Shown here one piece after another: positions 11,821-21,352 of a DNA stretch of 64,000 nucleotides (positions within the stretch are counted from its first letter, which is position 1; every line of letters begins with the position of its first letter). The notes under the pieces are model-generated. The model had not been told where the DNA came from. It searched no databases and saw only the letters and a program-made list of their open reading frames with translations. The position numbers and the translations under genes are program-made. The DNA comes from Paraphaeosphaeria minitans (Eukaryota; Ascomycota; Dothideomycetes; Pleosporales; Didymosphaeriaceae), in contig WJXW01000010.1 of NCBI GenBank assembly GCA_015832175.1, forward strand, positions 1,674,001-1,738,000, in the 5' to 3' direction.

Positions 11821-11829
11821 TCACTCGTC
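11815..11829 (-). promoter_or_regulatory. Probable stop-codon readthrough site UGA CUA between gag and pol
   Basis: The message reads GAC GAG UGA CUA GAG GGA. UGA followed by CUA is an established high-readthrough context (alphaviruses; peroxisomal isoforms of fungal glycolytic enzymes). gag and pol are in the same frame, nothing else interrupts the frame, and pol has no start of its own nearby. This fits programmed readthrough that gives a small Gag-Pol fraction. Inferred from sequence. Confidence 0.75.
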
Positions 11830-13032
11830 AGGGATCTCAGGTGTTGGAGTATGTGACTGTTTGAGAATCCGCGTTCGTGATCGGGTCCTGCTTTGTCCGC
11901 GAATTAGCCCTTGGAATGTTGCGTCGTTCTTACGCTTGAAGTCAATGAGCTCGCTTATCGTCTCATTTGGTTTCCACCATTCGGGAGCTTTGTCTGGGTT
12001 GACATAGTAGCAGTCCCTAATGCTGTGGCGTTGTCCACAGGCAGGGCACTTTGCTCCCCCTGTCGTAGCTGGCTCTTGATCTGAAGGCCGCTTAAGCCTG
12101 GCATCTTTCTTGCCGGCTGTACGTTGGTTACGGGGTCTGCCCCGGTTTCGGTTGGATGGCGCGCTTTCAGCATGAGAGGCGTCCCTGTCATTGCTCTGGG
12201 TGGTTGCACCACCTTCAGCGAGATATGGTGCATTATCAGACACAAAGGCTGCTTTGTGTTTCCCTGATCTAAGGGGATAAAATGTCATCATGTGCTCTCG
12301 GAAGCGTTTCATCATCTCCTTCCGGCTCATGCCAGCTGCAAATCGACCATTGTCTTGAAAGTTTGTAGACCATATGGGAGCAACTTTGTTTACGGCTGCC
12401 AGGAAGTCTTTTGTAATCACGTTCAATTGTGATAGTTCGGCGACTCGATATGTCTCCGCCTCAGTGGCTGCTTGGTCATACTCAGCTAGCCATGTGTCCC
12501 ATTGCGACGCGCTTCTCATCGGTCTGAGTGAGGCGAGGTATCGATCGCGGGCTCGTTCTTGTTCGATTTGTTCGTCGACTCCAACCGTTAACTTCAGGTC
12601 GGCAATCCATTGGCGGAGTGACTTCTCAGGAAGGCAGCACGTGCGCAATAGGTGTGGCGATACGGTCGACTGGATAAAAGCCACGATGTGTTGGAGGCTT
12701 GCTTGTTCCTTCTCGAACTCGTGCCTGTCGTTCTTGTATTGTTCAACAAGGATCTTGTAGTATTCAAGGTCTTCCTTGAATGCCTTTTGTCCTGCTGTCG
12801 ACAGTTCGGTCGGTCTCATTGGGATTTCGACGTTCGCGGCTGGTGCGTATCTAGCAATTACCGGGGCTCTAATAGCTACCGGTTTTGTTATTAGCGGGTT
12901 AGTTGCCGTTGGATTTACTTTGTCCCAGATGTTGTGAACGACGCATCTAGCTTGCAGTTGCGTTATCCATCCTGTGTAGTCCGTATGATCTCTCAGCGTT
13001 ACTGTCGGATCGCGGTAAGGTTGCTGCGCCAT
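11821..13032 (-). CDS. gag: Copia Gag (capsid/nucleocapsid)
   Basis: 403 aa from ATG at 13032 to TGA at 11821-11823. The N-terminal two thirds is the helical UBN2/copia-type Gag region that forms the virus-like particle. A zinc knuckle lies near the C-terminus: C329-P-A-C332, H336 and C341, spacing C-x2-C-x3-H-x4-C, which is one residue shorter than the classical C-x2-C-x4-H-x4-C. A basic Arg/Lys-rich segment precedes it and an SRTRSRTRI stretch follows it. The stop context is GAG TGA CTA G, and pol continues in the same frame. The gene starts about 32 bp inside the 5' LTR border. Confidence 0.95.
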   Translation of the reverse strand: MAQQPYRDPTVTLRDHTDYTGWITQLQARCVVHNIWDKVNPTATNPLITKPVAIRAPVIARYAPAANVEIPMRPTELSTAGQKAFKEDLEYYKILVEQYKNDRHEFEKEQASLQHIVAFIQSTVSPHLLRTCCLPEKSLRQWIADLKLTVGVDEQIEQERARDRYLASLRPMRSASQWDTWLAEYDQAATEAETYRVAELSQLNVITKDFLAAVNKVAPIWSTNFQDNGRFAAGMSRKEMMKRFREHMMTFYPLRSGKHKAAFVSDNAPYLAEGGATTQSNDRDASHAESAPSNRNRGRPRNQRTAGKKDARLKRPSDQEPATTGGAKCPACGQRHSIRDCYYVNPDKAPEWWKPNETISELIDFKRKNDATFQGLIRGQSRTRSRTRILKQSHTPTPEIPDE

Positions 13033-13064
13033 GTCGTATCGGTTGAGGTAGTGAGACTCTTAAT

Positions 13065-13270
13065 TGTCAGATAAAATGCTCGTATGCGATACGGTATGAT
13101 GATCGATAATGGTTGTGTGTTGATTTTAATTGATGGAATGCTATGTTCTTTGTATTTTTTTTTTCTCTCATCTCTGTTTGGTTGGTTTGACCCCTGGGCT
13201 AGTGCGACAAGTGTGGTGGTCCCTGCTCGATTGTGCAGATCCGACCTCAACGCCCTCGTTCTATCTGACA
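13065..13270 (-). repeat. Copia 5' LTR (right copy)
   Basis: 206 bp, identical to 8067-8273 apart from one T fewer in the poly-T run. It should hold the element promoter. No tRNA primer-binding site beginning TGG is seen just inside; a half-tRNA primer is possible, as in other copia elements, but was not identified. Confidence 0.97.
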
Positions 13271-13275
13271 TCTCT
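13271..13275. repeat. Target-site duplication TCTCT of the copia element (right)
   Basis: Matches 8062-8066. The gypsy gag sequence resumes directly after it (ATTAATCCTAATAG). Confidence 0.95.
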
Positions 13276-13901
13276 ATTAATCCTAATAGTTTCTTTATAC
13301 ACTTCTTTAAAGTTAGTAATTTATATACTACTACGCAAGAGTTCCTCGCGTAGTTTCTATTTAAGTCCTTATTTGTATATATCCTAAAAAGATTTATTAT
13401 TCTAGTTAAGTTATACAGCGTATCTATAAAACTTAGCTATATACTTAGCTACTAATTATTTCTAAGTTATAGTCTAAATCTTTACTTTTGTAATAGAGTC
13501 TTTATTAGCAATCCTAAAGAGTTATTTAAGGCATTTCTTAAAGTTATTATAATCTTTAATAATATTAACTACATTAGCGTGTTTGTTTACGTAATTATTA
13601 TTATTATTATTATAGTCTATTCCTAGGTACTTTTTAAGGTAGGGATAGATCTATAATCCTGTATCTCTTTACATATATATCGCTGTAAAGATAACCTTCT
13701 TTTTATTTTTAAAAAGTTTATCTAAGTTAAAGAAGTAGAGGTCTAACTAGAGAATTTAGACATTAGTTTAAGATTGTTTACTAAAGTAGAGATTAAGTTT
13801 ATACGCCTTACTACTATCCTTTATAGGAGTAATCTTAGCGGCACCTAAAGCTATAGAAGAGGTAAGAGTTTGTAAAGTACTTATATTAAAGGTGTTTAAA
13901 A

Positions 13902-14312
13902 TGTTAAATCTAAGAGGGTAGCTAGTCCTAAAGGGTTAAAGTTAGTTCTTAGGCAGGAGTACTTATAGAAGGTAGAAGGTCTTATTAATATAATAGTATC
14001 TTACAAAGTGTAATAAGTTAATAATTTAGTCTACTAGAATCTAAATAATAGATTAATAAATAGATTAAACATAAGTATAGAGAGCCTATCCTTATGTTCC
14101 TATATACTAAGGCTGCTTCGCTGCTTAGTGCCACTAAGTAACTAAGCACCTCACGTAACCTGCTCTACTACTTAGTGCTACTAAGTAACTAAGCACATTA
14201 CGTAACCTAATCTAAGTTACTTAGCGTCTCTTTATTACATTTGTAACCCTATTGCCACTTCATCACACCTTTATAAGCGCCTGAGTCCCACGTTGTTATC
14301 TAGTACGTAACA
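13902..14312 (-). repeat. Gypsy LTR (middle)
   Basis: 411 bp, TGTTAAATCT...GTACGTAACA, the least RIPed of the three LTRs. It is the 5' LTR of the full unit and is followed by a second, partial gag segment. Confidence 0.85.
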
Positions 14313-15484
14313 ACTTTGTAGGTAAGAAGTAGGAGATTTAGGTATCCCTTCTATATTTTCTACGTTATAATATACATTAGAGTTGTCTTCTAGATCTTCG
14401 TTTAATTATAAGTTAGGTAAATCTAATTACTTACTTTATTCTAGTGTAACGCGTTAGTAACTAAATAGCGTTGTAATAACTTTTTATTCTTTATTAGGTT
14501 TTTAGTCCTTAATAGTTAGTACATTTAACTTAGTTTAATAGACTTTGTTCTTTAATCTATAGTTCCTAGCTATATAGCCTAGTTTGCTATATGTAAAGTA
14601 TTTATAGGTCTTAGTTATTAGTTATTAACTTCTATTAGAGACGCGTTTATTAGGCTACTTAGGGCCTATTCTTCCTCCTTTGCCTTTGCCTATATAGTTA
14701 AACTAGACATCTTCTATTAGTTTGTATCTCTAGTAGTTTCTTAGCTATTACTTTTAGACAATTCTAATAAGGTTCTTATAAACTACTTTTACTGGTTATT
14801 TAAAGCTTATCGCCCTAGGGTTTTAGTAGAGCTTCTGTTATAGTAAAAACTATTCTCTATTAATCCTAATAGTTTCTTTATATAGTTTGTTAAGGTTAGT
14901 AATTCGCGCACTACTATATAAGAGTTCTTTATATAGTTTCTATTTAAGTCCTTGTTTATATATATTCTAGAGAGATTTATTGTCCTAGTTAAGCTATACA
15001 GCGTATTTATAAAATTTAGCTGTGTACTTAGCTACTAATTATTTCTAAGTTATAGTCTAAATCTTTACCTTTATAATAGAGTCCTTATTAGTAATCCTAA
15101 AGAGTTATTTAAAGTATTTCTTAAAGTTATTATAATTCTTAATAATATTAACTATATTAGCGTGCTTATTTACGTAATTATTGTTATTATTATTATAGTC
15201 TATTCCTAGATACTTTTTAAGGTAGGAATAGATCTATAATCCTATATCTCCTTATATATATATTACTGCAAAGATAACTTTCTTTTTGTCTTTAAGGGGT
15301 TTATCTAAGTTAAAGAAGTAGAGGTCTAACTAAAGAATCTAGATATTAGTTTAAGATTATTTACTAAAGTAGAGATTAGGTTTATACGCCTTACTACTAT
15401 TCTTTATAGAAGTAATTTTAGTAGCACCTAAAACTATAGAAGAAGTAGAAGTTTATAAAGTACTTATATTAAGGGTGTTTAAAA

Positions 15485-15895
15485 TATTAAATCTAAAAGG
15501 GTAGCTAGTCCTAAAGGATTAAAGTTAGTTCTTAGGCAGGAGTACTTATAGAAGGTAGAAAGTCTTATTAATACAATAGTATCTTGTAAAGTGTAATAAG
15601 TTAATAATTTAGTCTACTAGAATCTAAATAATAGATTAATAAATAGATTAAATATAAGTATAAGAAGCTTATTCTTACGTTCCTATATAATAAGACTGCT
15701 CTACTACTTAGTGCCACTAAGTAACTAAGCATATTATATAACCTACTCTACTACTCTATACTGCTAAGTAACTAAGCACATTACGTGACTTAATCTAAGT
15801 TACTTAGCATCTCTTTGTTACGTTTGTAACCCTATCGCCGCTCCATCACACCTTTATAAGCGCCCGCGTCCCGCGTTGTTATCTGGTACGTAACA
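15485..15895 (-). repeat. Gypsy LTR (right, outer end)
   Basis: 411 bp. It begins TATTAAATCT (the TG end mutated to TA by RIP), ends GTACGTAACA, and is followed by the CCCCT duplication. Confidence 0.85.
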
Positions 15896-15930
15896 CCCCT
15901 TTGGCACCCTCTTGAGGCATACAGCCCGAG

Positions 15931-16520
15931 GATGCCGATTCTAAGAAGCTTGGCTTTGACCCCTTTAACGTGACAAAGAGCTGGCCGTGTAAGCAGTTTA
16001 ATATGTAAGAATTTAGTTAAATAGTGCTTAATAAGAACTTAGAGGATTATAACTACTACGTTAAGCAGGCTGCCTTTTTGCCTGTAAGTATAGTCCCTAG
16101 CATTGAAGACTCGCCTAACCCGCTTCTCTAATTCCGCATGGTATGACTACCCCCTTGTTATCTGAGAACAACATAGCTAATTGCCGTATAGATAGTTCTT
16201 CTACCGCGACACGCTGTACTACCGCATCAGCGTTAACCTCCACTAGGTTCCAGTTAACTGCCTGTTTTGGCGAAGTTATTCGCGCCCCTTAACTGCGCAG
16301 ATGCGAATCACGCAGGTAATAAGTAGTACGCGCTAAACAGCTTTGCGTATAAGTTCTGTCTAGACACGGCTAAGGCGCCGTACTAGGTTAACAACAATGT
16401 AATAAGCTAGAAGAGTAATTACTAGTACGAGGGGAAGAAGAATAAGTATAAATAAGCGAAGGAGCTATAGTTATAGGTTATAAGTAAGTAAGAGAAGAAA
16501 AATAAGGTAAAAAACTAAAG
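15931..16520 (+). pseudogene. Catalase fragment, RIP-inactivated
   Basis: Haem catalases break down hydrogen peroxide. One frame shows the family segment LGFDPFNVTKSWP, then VLNKNLEDYNYYVKQAAFLP, SIVPSIEDSPNPLL and FFYRDTLYYRISVNLH. A frame change leads to the HAGNK...YALNSFAYKF segment that follows the PVNCP region in clade-3-type fungal catalases. About ten in-frame TAG/TAA codons stand where Gln is expected, for example before VPVNC and after HAGNK. No N-terminal half with the catalytic His and Asn is visible, so the piece is truncated as well as mutated. It directly follows the composite gypsy insertion. RIP normally needs a second copy, so this suggests a catalase duplication. Confidence 0.75.
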
Positions 16521-16689
16521 AAAAAAACACAGCTAATATGCCTAAGTTTGTTACTACTCCTAAATCTAGCTAAGTCTTATAATATCCTTAACTACAATTG
16601 TGTAATATAACACCTATCGCAGAAAATGTATCTTGCATAAGTATACAATATTAGAGAAAATCTCACAAAGGGATTTATAGTGGGCTCCT

Positions 16690-16840
16690 AAAGCCTAGGT
16701 TTGAGTTTAGCAAATTAGTAGAGCTGTTGAAGACGGCGCATGAGTGATACAAGGAGAAGAAGTTTCGTCCGAGTAATGGTAAGAGGCTGACTGGTCTCCC
16801 TTCATCAGTGCATATCTACAACTAACAAGTCGATGCACTG
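16690..16840 (+). pseudogene. Unidentified coding relic
   Basis: One plus frame reads EFSKLVELLKTAHE, stop, YKEKKFRPSNGKRLTGLPSS, VHIYN, stop, QVDALIA and then GTAAGT, a good donor site. It looks like the edge of an exon with two Gln-like positions turned to stop. Family not recognised. Confidence 0.35.
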
Positions 16841-17116
16841 ATTGCTGTAAGTATTCGCGCGATCCCGATCATGATGTTCAACGTATCTGATCTCCTATGT
16901 TGCACTGTGCCCATCGAGAGTCCCTCTGTTGCACCCTATCAAATTAAGCATTACGGTGTGATAGTCTGTCACATGTGCAGGCAGTAGTCATGTTTAAGCC
17001 CGACGAGGCCTTCATTCAATGTCGTGATCATAAGAAACGGCGCAAGCCAAAACGCCATCTAACGCCCTAATCCACACATGCGTGTTATCCAGATATCAAG
17101 GAACCACCGTACACAT

Positions 17117-17696
17117 CTACGCATGCGTGGGTCCATGCTGGCCGGTGACAGGGCAGACGGCCACGTCGCTTGTTGCCTGCAGGCTTGGGTGCGGTTGCAC
17201 TTTCTGCTTGTGATGTCCGACGGAGGCCTTTGTAACAGGACACACGTCGCCCTCCTGTGCTTTGGTGGTATCGGGGTGGTCGGGAGGCAGAATTGTGGTA
17301 GCGGTCCCCACGACGGGGCAGATGGCATCGTCCATGGCCTGGCTCTTGGGCTCCTGGACTGCGCTCTTGAGTGCGGGGCACTGGGTCGCGAGCGGGGTCT
17401 TGGGCTCGGGAATCGGGACCGAGGGGTGCTTCTGGAGGTTGTGGTGATGGTCGGTGGTGGCGCCTACAACTGGGCATGTCTAGGTGAAAGTATCAGTATG
17501 GAGCAAGGCTATGAGCATGTCATGCTCTCTCACCTGGCCATCCTTGGTGAGGTCAACCACGGGGTGGTTAGGCGGGAGGACATCGTTGGTCGAGCCGATG
17601 ACTGGACAGAGATTAGCAGCCAGAAAGTGCGTCAAGAGCTCCCAGTAACTGAGCACTGGCTTGTGACATACCTGGACAGGCGGCAGCGGCGGCCAT
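17117..17696 (-). CDS. Six-CysPro-motif protein (candidate haem/metal-responsive), novel family
   Basis: Spliced from three exons: 17672-17696, 17534-17601 and 17117-17479. Introns are 17602-17671 (70 bp, GTATGT...CCAG) and 17480-17533 (54 bp, GTGAGA...CTAG). The start is ATG in the context CAACATGG. The product is 151 aa with no signal peptide or membrane segment. It has six cysteines, at 7, 33, 65, 85, 111 and 140, and every one is followed by Pro: CPVIGST, CPVVGAT, CPALKS, CPVVGTAT, CPVTKAS, CPVTGQ. The spacing 7-33 equals 85-111 (26 residues), and V/I-LPP-x-HP follows motifs 1 and 4, so the protein is a duplicated unit of about 78 aa with three motifs each. His-rich patches (DHHHNLQKHPS; GHHKQK) follow motifs 2 and 5. 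CP dipeptides are the core of haem regulatory motifs and also occur in cytochrome c haem lyase, so haem binding is a reasonable inference; function is unproven. The long plus-strand open frame over it is an antisense shadow. Confidence 0.8.
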
Positions 17697-18187
17697 GTTG
17701 ATATGTGGAGAGGCTGTTATGTGGGGGTGGTGAGTGTTCGAATGTAGTCTCGGCGCTTTATTGTAAAGTTAAGCTCTTTGTTGCGTGTGCTCGTGTTGTA
17801 CGCTTCCGTTTTCTGCTGGGGAGCGGTGGGGTGGAGCAGAAAAGTGGGTTGCTTGCAACTGAGGGGAGGACGTGCAAGTGAAGGATGCACCAGCTGTTAG
17901 CTCTAGCGCGGCCATCTGTGGTCCTCAATTTCTGCCGGAGAACGCCCGAGAATGTGACGTCATGGCTTCCGGGGCTGCCCCCGGCCCCTGGTCAGCGCCT
18001 TCGTCTGATTCGTGACTGTGTCAGCGATATAACCGCTCTTTGATTGGCTAGCATGCTATCTTGTGACTGTTTATCCCGTCCCCCTCACCATCGCATTGTC
18101 CTTCACAATGCCCGCAGGGAATTCAAACACTTTCAGTGATGTCGCTTGTTGCAAACTTGTCTATTACTACCCCAAGCTGTTTCTGGT

Positions 18188-18970
18188 TCAAACAGGAGCA
18201 AGTTCTACTAAAACCCGTCGTCCTGCCGCCGCAAACCCGCTGGATAACCAATTCCTGAGCTCCTCCATGCGCTCGCGAAACTCGCCTTCTCCGCGTCTAG
18301 ACGCATCAAGCCATGCCATATACATGCCGTGCTCGTAATCATTCGTGCAGTATCTCAATAGGCGAAACCATTTCAGTTCGATGCGCTCAAGGTTTCTCAT
18401 ACGGAACAGCCGCGCCAGCGAGTAGTTACGCGCAGCTTCTTCTGCCGTCATTAGATCTCGAGCAATCATACGTCCATCATACTTCGGACTCGGATCCAGC
18501 GTGAAATCCGACGCGTAGAACCACAGTTTCAGCGTCAACGTGTTCTCGCACCGGAAAATCAGATCCATGCTAGGCTTCGTCCAAAATTTGCGCAACTCCA
18601 ATCGCCGTATACGCCGAAAGCCTTGCTTGCCTGGGAACCATTTGAGGAATCTGGAAAAAGCAGTGCATGAGTCTTCATTACCTAACTCGAACTCGTGTGT
18701 GAGGAGGTACCAAAGGCCAGCGTCGAACCTGGTTGCGTAATTCACATGGAATATGTTGTAAAGCTTGTCGTACAATATGTCTCCTACCTCATTGTCGAGC
18801 GGGTTGATCGAACGAACATGTAAAGGTAGAATATAAGAGTAGATCTCTTCCCTAAGCTCAATAGGGAGGTTGGGGAAGATAATTTGTGAGTTGTCTACGG
18901 CGTAAGGATCGATCTCATCAACATACCCGTCGAGGCCTCGTCGGGGCTCCTGGAAGGTTATATACGACAT
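18188..18970 (-). CDS. F-box/2EXR-like domain protein
   Basis: 260 aa, single exon, starting at the first ATG (18970); the frame is open further upstream but has no ATG there. Residues 31-49 read IFPNLPIELREEIYSYILP, the pattern of fungal F-box-like/2EXR domains (F-x-x-LPxELRxxIW/YxY). The rest (KLYNIFHVNYATRFDAGLW, FRRIRRLELRKFW, LRLFRMRNLERIELKWFRLL) fits the beta-strand and helix repeats usual in this large, poorly characterised family. F-box proteins act as substrate receptors of SCF ubiquitin ligases; 2EXR proteins have no known role. The frame is intact with ordinary composition, so it is a live gene by appearance. Partner and target unknown. Confidence 0.8.
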   Translation of the reverse strand: MSYITFQEPRRGLDGYVDEIDPYAVDNSQIIFPNLPIELREEIYSYILPLHVRSINPLDNEVGDILYDKLYNIFHVNYATRFDAGLWYLLTHEFELGNEDSCTAFSRFLKWFPGKQGFRRIRRLELRKFWTKPSMDLIFRCENTLTLKLWFYASDFTLDPSPKYDGRMIARDLMTAEEAARNYSLARLFRMRNLERIELKWFRLLRYCTNDYEHGMYMAWLDASRRGEGEFRERMEELRNWLSSGFAAAGRRVLVELAPV

Positions 18971-19538
18971 ATCTTTCTGTTGGCTTGGTCGTTCAAATTT
19001 CGAAGCCGAATGATGATACCCCAGCAAGCCCAGATATAGCACGCGCCTACGTGGCTCCGGTAAGTGATGTTGAACATTGCACAACGATTAGAGCCTTCGC
19101 CATCGTTATGAGCTGCTCCAAAGCGCCCCTTGGCCTTTTGTTCATCCAAGAGTCCTCTGTAAGAAGTCATGTCCGGTTGCTGTTCACGTCGCCTGGTCTA
19201 GGCATTCACGTCTTGTCAAACGTATCAACAGCCCAAGTCGCTCGGCTACCGTAACATATAAAGAGCATCGGTGTACCTGTGTTCGGCGTCCTATAGTCCA
19301 TCATGCGGGCGTATGACACAGTCTGCCGCGTCACATGTATAAAGTTTCATTGTGAGCGCCGGCGTTGTGCAGTGACTTTCACAATGTCAGTGAGACACAC
19401 ACAAACATATTATCATGCTTTCCACAAGTTCCCCCGTTGCAAAATATATCTCTCTTCAATTCAACGCAGAGAAAATCGAACCTGCCTCGTGATGGCGCCA
19501 GTCACCGCTGGCGGTATTCACGGGATTTAGCCCCGTCC

Positions 19539-19997
19539 ATGGCTCCTTCTAGGACTCAGAAACCAACTGCAGCAAATGTATTAAAGGCGAGGCAGTTGCA
19601 GAGGGTCTACGCTATCAACACCGCATTCCGAGACGATGGCTATTCTATCGGTCAGTCGAAAGGCAGCACTGAGCCATTCCCTGACTTCAGTGATTCAGCC
19701 GACTCTGTTCGCAGCCAAGGTACGGCGTACTGCACATGCATGTTGCATTGCCAGCACACAATTTGCAGTGTTACAAGGTATAAGCGCCTCAAACGTGGTG
19801 ATGCAGTACCCTCTTGCCCAAATCCGCGTACGTGCAGGGAGCTTTTACGGTCCCGCCATGGCTTGAGGCCACTGCATTTGGTGCGGGCACCGAATCACTT
19901 CCCGGCCTCGTTTCCTCCATGGTTGTTGTATGCACCGCGACGGGCTTCGTGCAGGTGGCCCAGGCCTTGTAATGCGCAGAAAATTAAGAAGCTCTAG
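19539..19997 (+). CDS. Small hypothetical protein, uncertain
   Basis: An ATG at 19539 opens 152 codons. The first 60 residues (MAPSRTQKPTAANVLKARQL ... FPDFSDSADSVRSQ) look protein-like. The rest is Cys/Arg-rich and looks like non-coding translation. A GTACGG after SVRSQ could be a donor and TTTGCAG near 19770 an acceptor, which would give a short spliced gene. Family not recognised, and it may be spurious. Confidence 0.25.
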   Translation: MAPSRTQKPTAANVLKARQLQRVYAINTAFRDDGYSIGQSKGSTEPFPDFSDSADSVRSQGTAYCTCMLHCQHTICSVTRYKRLKRGDAVPSCPNPRTCRELLRSRHGLRPLHLVRAPNHFPASFPPWLLYAPRRASCRWPRPCNAQKIKKL

Positions 19998-20412
19998 ACC
20001 AGACAGTACTTCAATGTCGGGAACTTGTCAAATCTAGACACGACCAGAGGCGATAAGGACGAATAGACGTTCTTGCTGGATGAAAGCTTGCAGTCCCGCG
20101 CCGAAGGTAATCTCCTATCCGGCGAGAATATCAATACAAGAACGTCTATTTTACACGTCTTAAGTGATTGAATTATGAATGTATATACATTGAAGCGAGA
20201 ACTTGCTCTGTGAAGTCATAATGAAACATGCATTGCCGTTATGCTAGCTGTAATCATCAGGCTCACCATGTCACGAAATTTCGAGATGAAGCTGATCAAG
20301 GGACCGTCGAAAACATCTATTCAGAATACGCCACTCTTTAGTGGTCCTACGTAAATTGATTGTAGAAATGGTATGTGATACACACTGTGAACAACTTCTA
20401 ATGCCTCCCTAT

Positions 20413-21352
20413 TCAAGCCCAGACAATCTCCTCAATCGCACGCTTCCTGTGTCTTAGTATCAGAATGCCCACATACATCTTCACTACCCACCGCCACGCT
20501 TCCCAGATCTGCAGCAAGTCTTCTCCGCCCTCAACAAACCCTTCTTCACAGAGGGAGATGACATCACACATTGTGTGAAGGGTTCGCTTTGACTGCTCTT
20601 CTAAAAATGAAGCCAAATATTCAGGCACGATTGTGTTCTTACTTAGCGTTCTTGAAACTGTCAGAAAGCACGTACGGCGCATACGCAAAAATAAGACACG
20701 TCTCAAGCTCAAGCCGGATTTGTGACGGCGGCGCAACGCGAATCGAGTTACGACAGCCCTGGAAGACCCTCGCAATGTACCTCGTCATCTCGCCAGCGAC
20801 AGGTGAAGAGTATAAAAGCCATGGAGTCCTTGGACTCGCGAAGGCTGGGTGGCTGTGCTGATATCGCGACCTTGCCATGCCGGCAGCGCAGTGCAACGAG
20901 GTGCGCAAAGCATCGTACGCCTCGGCTGCATGAATGAAAATATCAGCGTCTTGCCTGCATGCCGCCCTGACTGCACCCATCTCGTCAATGGGGGTCAGAT
21001 CGGGTGCAAAAAGGGGACGTTCGGGCGGCAAAAGACCAGCTTGAGTATGTGCCGTGCGCATAGCCGCCTCTTCACATTCGGCTGTATCGAACAATGGGAA
21101 AGTGGGAAAAGCCTCAGCATGATCCTCGTATGTGTGGGTTTTAAAACCATGAGTCATCCACCTAGGCCGTGACCTACTGCATGGAAGTTCCGGCGACATA
21201 AGCTCAGCATACTTTTTGCTCTCGATCAAGAGAATCGTGCTCGTACTATCAATACCGCTGAGAGCTGGCGGCTGAAGCCACTTCTTTGCTAAAGCACAAA
21301 GCATGCAGGCACCATTTACCCATACCAGTGGAATGATGTACAGAAAAGACAT
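20413..21352 (-). CDS. Unknown protein in two overlapping frames (frameshift or unresolved intron)
   Basis: A 237-aa frame (20639-21352, ATG at 21352) ends LIFAYAPYVLSDSFKNAK. A second frame (20413-20775) carries what looks like its continuation: TIVPEYLASFLEEQSK, LHTMCDVISLCEEGFVEGGE, LLQIWEAWRWVVKMYVGILI, ending EEIVWA. Both halves have natural protein composition, but no splice pair joins them in frame; GTAAGA...TTTTTAG (42 bp) at the junction gives the wrong phase. Either a one-base frameshift or an intron I could not resolve. The N-terminus (MSFLYIIPLVWVNGACMLCA) is hydrophobic. Family not recognised. The high number of Arg/Cys/Ala codons in the overlap keeps confidence moderate. Confidence 0.4.

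Larger units (their letters stand above)
8067..13270 (-). mobile_element. Young, intact Ty1/copia retrotransposon
   Basis: A 5,204-bp element inserted into the gag region of the RIPed gypsy, minus-strand orientation. The LTRs (8067-8273 and 13065-13270) differ only by one T in a poly-T run. The ends are 9-bp inverted repeats TGTCAGATA/TATCTGACA, flanked by a TCTCT target duplication. Gag and pol are intact, of normal GC, and show no C-to-T decay, in sharp contrast to the sequence on both sides. The insertion is therefore later than the RIP of the gypsy, and the element has either not passed through RIP or exists where RIP no longer acts. Pol order is protease-integrase-RT-RNase H, which defines copia. 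It is probably autonomous and recently active. Confidence 0.97.
2519..15895 (-). mobile_element. Composite RIPed Ty3/gypsy chromovirus, LTR-internal-LTR-partial internal-LTR
   Basis: Three related 411-bp LTRs lie at 2519-2929, 13902-14312 and 15485-15895. The 5-bp sequence CCCCT lies directly outside the first and last (2514-2518 and 15896-15900), so the whole block is one insertion. The element reads on the minus strand. A purine tract lies inside the left LTR (reverse complement about 2930-2945), chromodomain residues IYLIK*KGY lie near 3540-3590, and the reverse transcriptase is near 5480-5710. The gag zinc-knuckle region reaches about 7800, and gag resumes at 13276 after the copia insertion. 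The segment 14313-15484 repeats the gag/5' part a second time before the last LTR. Every frame is broken by TAG/TAA at former Gln/Trp codons, which is RIP damage. The full unit without the copia insert would be about 6.6 kb. Confidence 0.85.

Noticed and set aside
17078..17701. 207-codon plus-strand open frame
   Set aside because: It is the antisense shadow of the spliced CP-motif gene, whose minus-strand exons have proper splice sites, repeated motifs and a duplicated structure.
18971..19084. Upstream extension of the F-box/2EXR-like ORF
   Set aside because: The extended frame has no ATG; the first ATG is at 18970, and the extension lacks family similarity.
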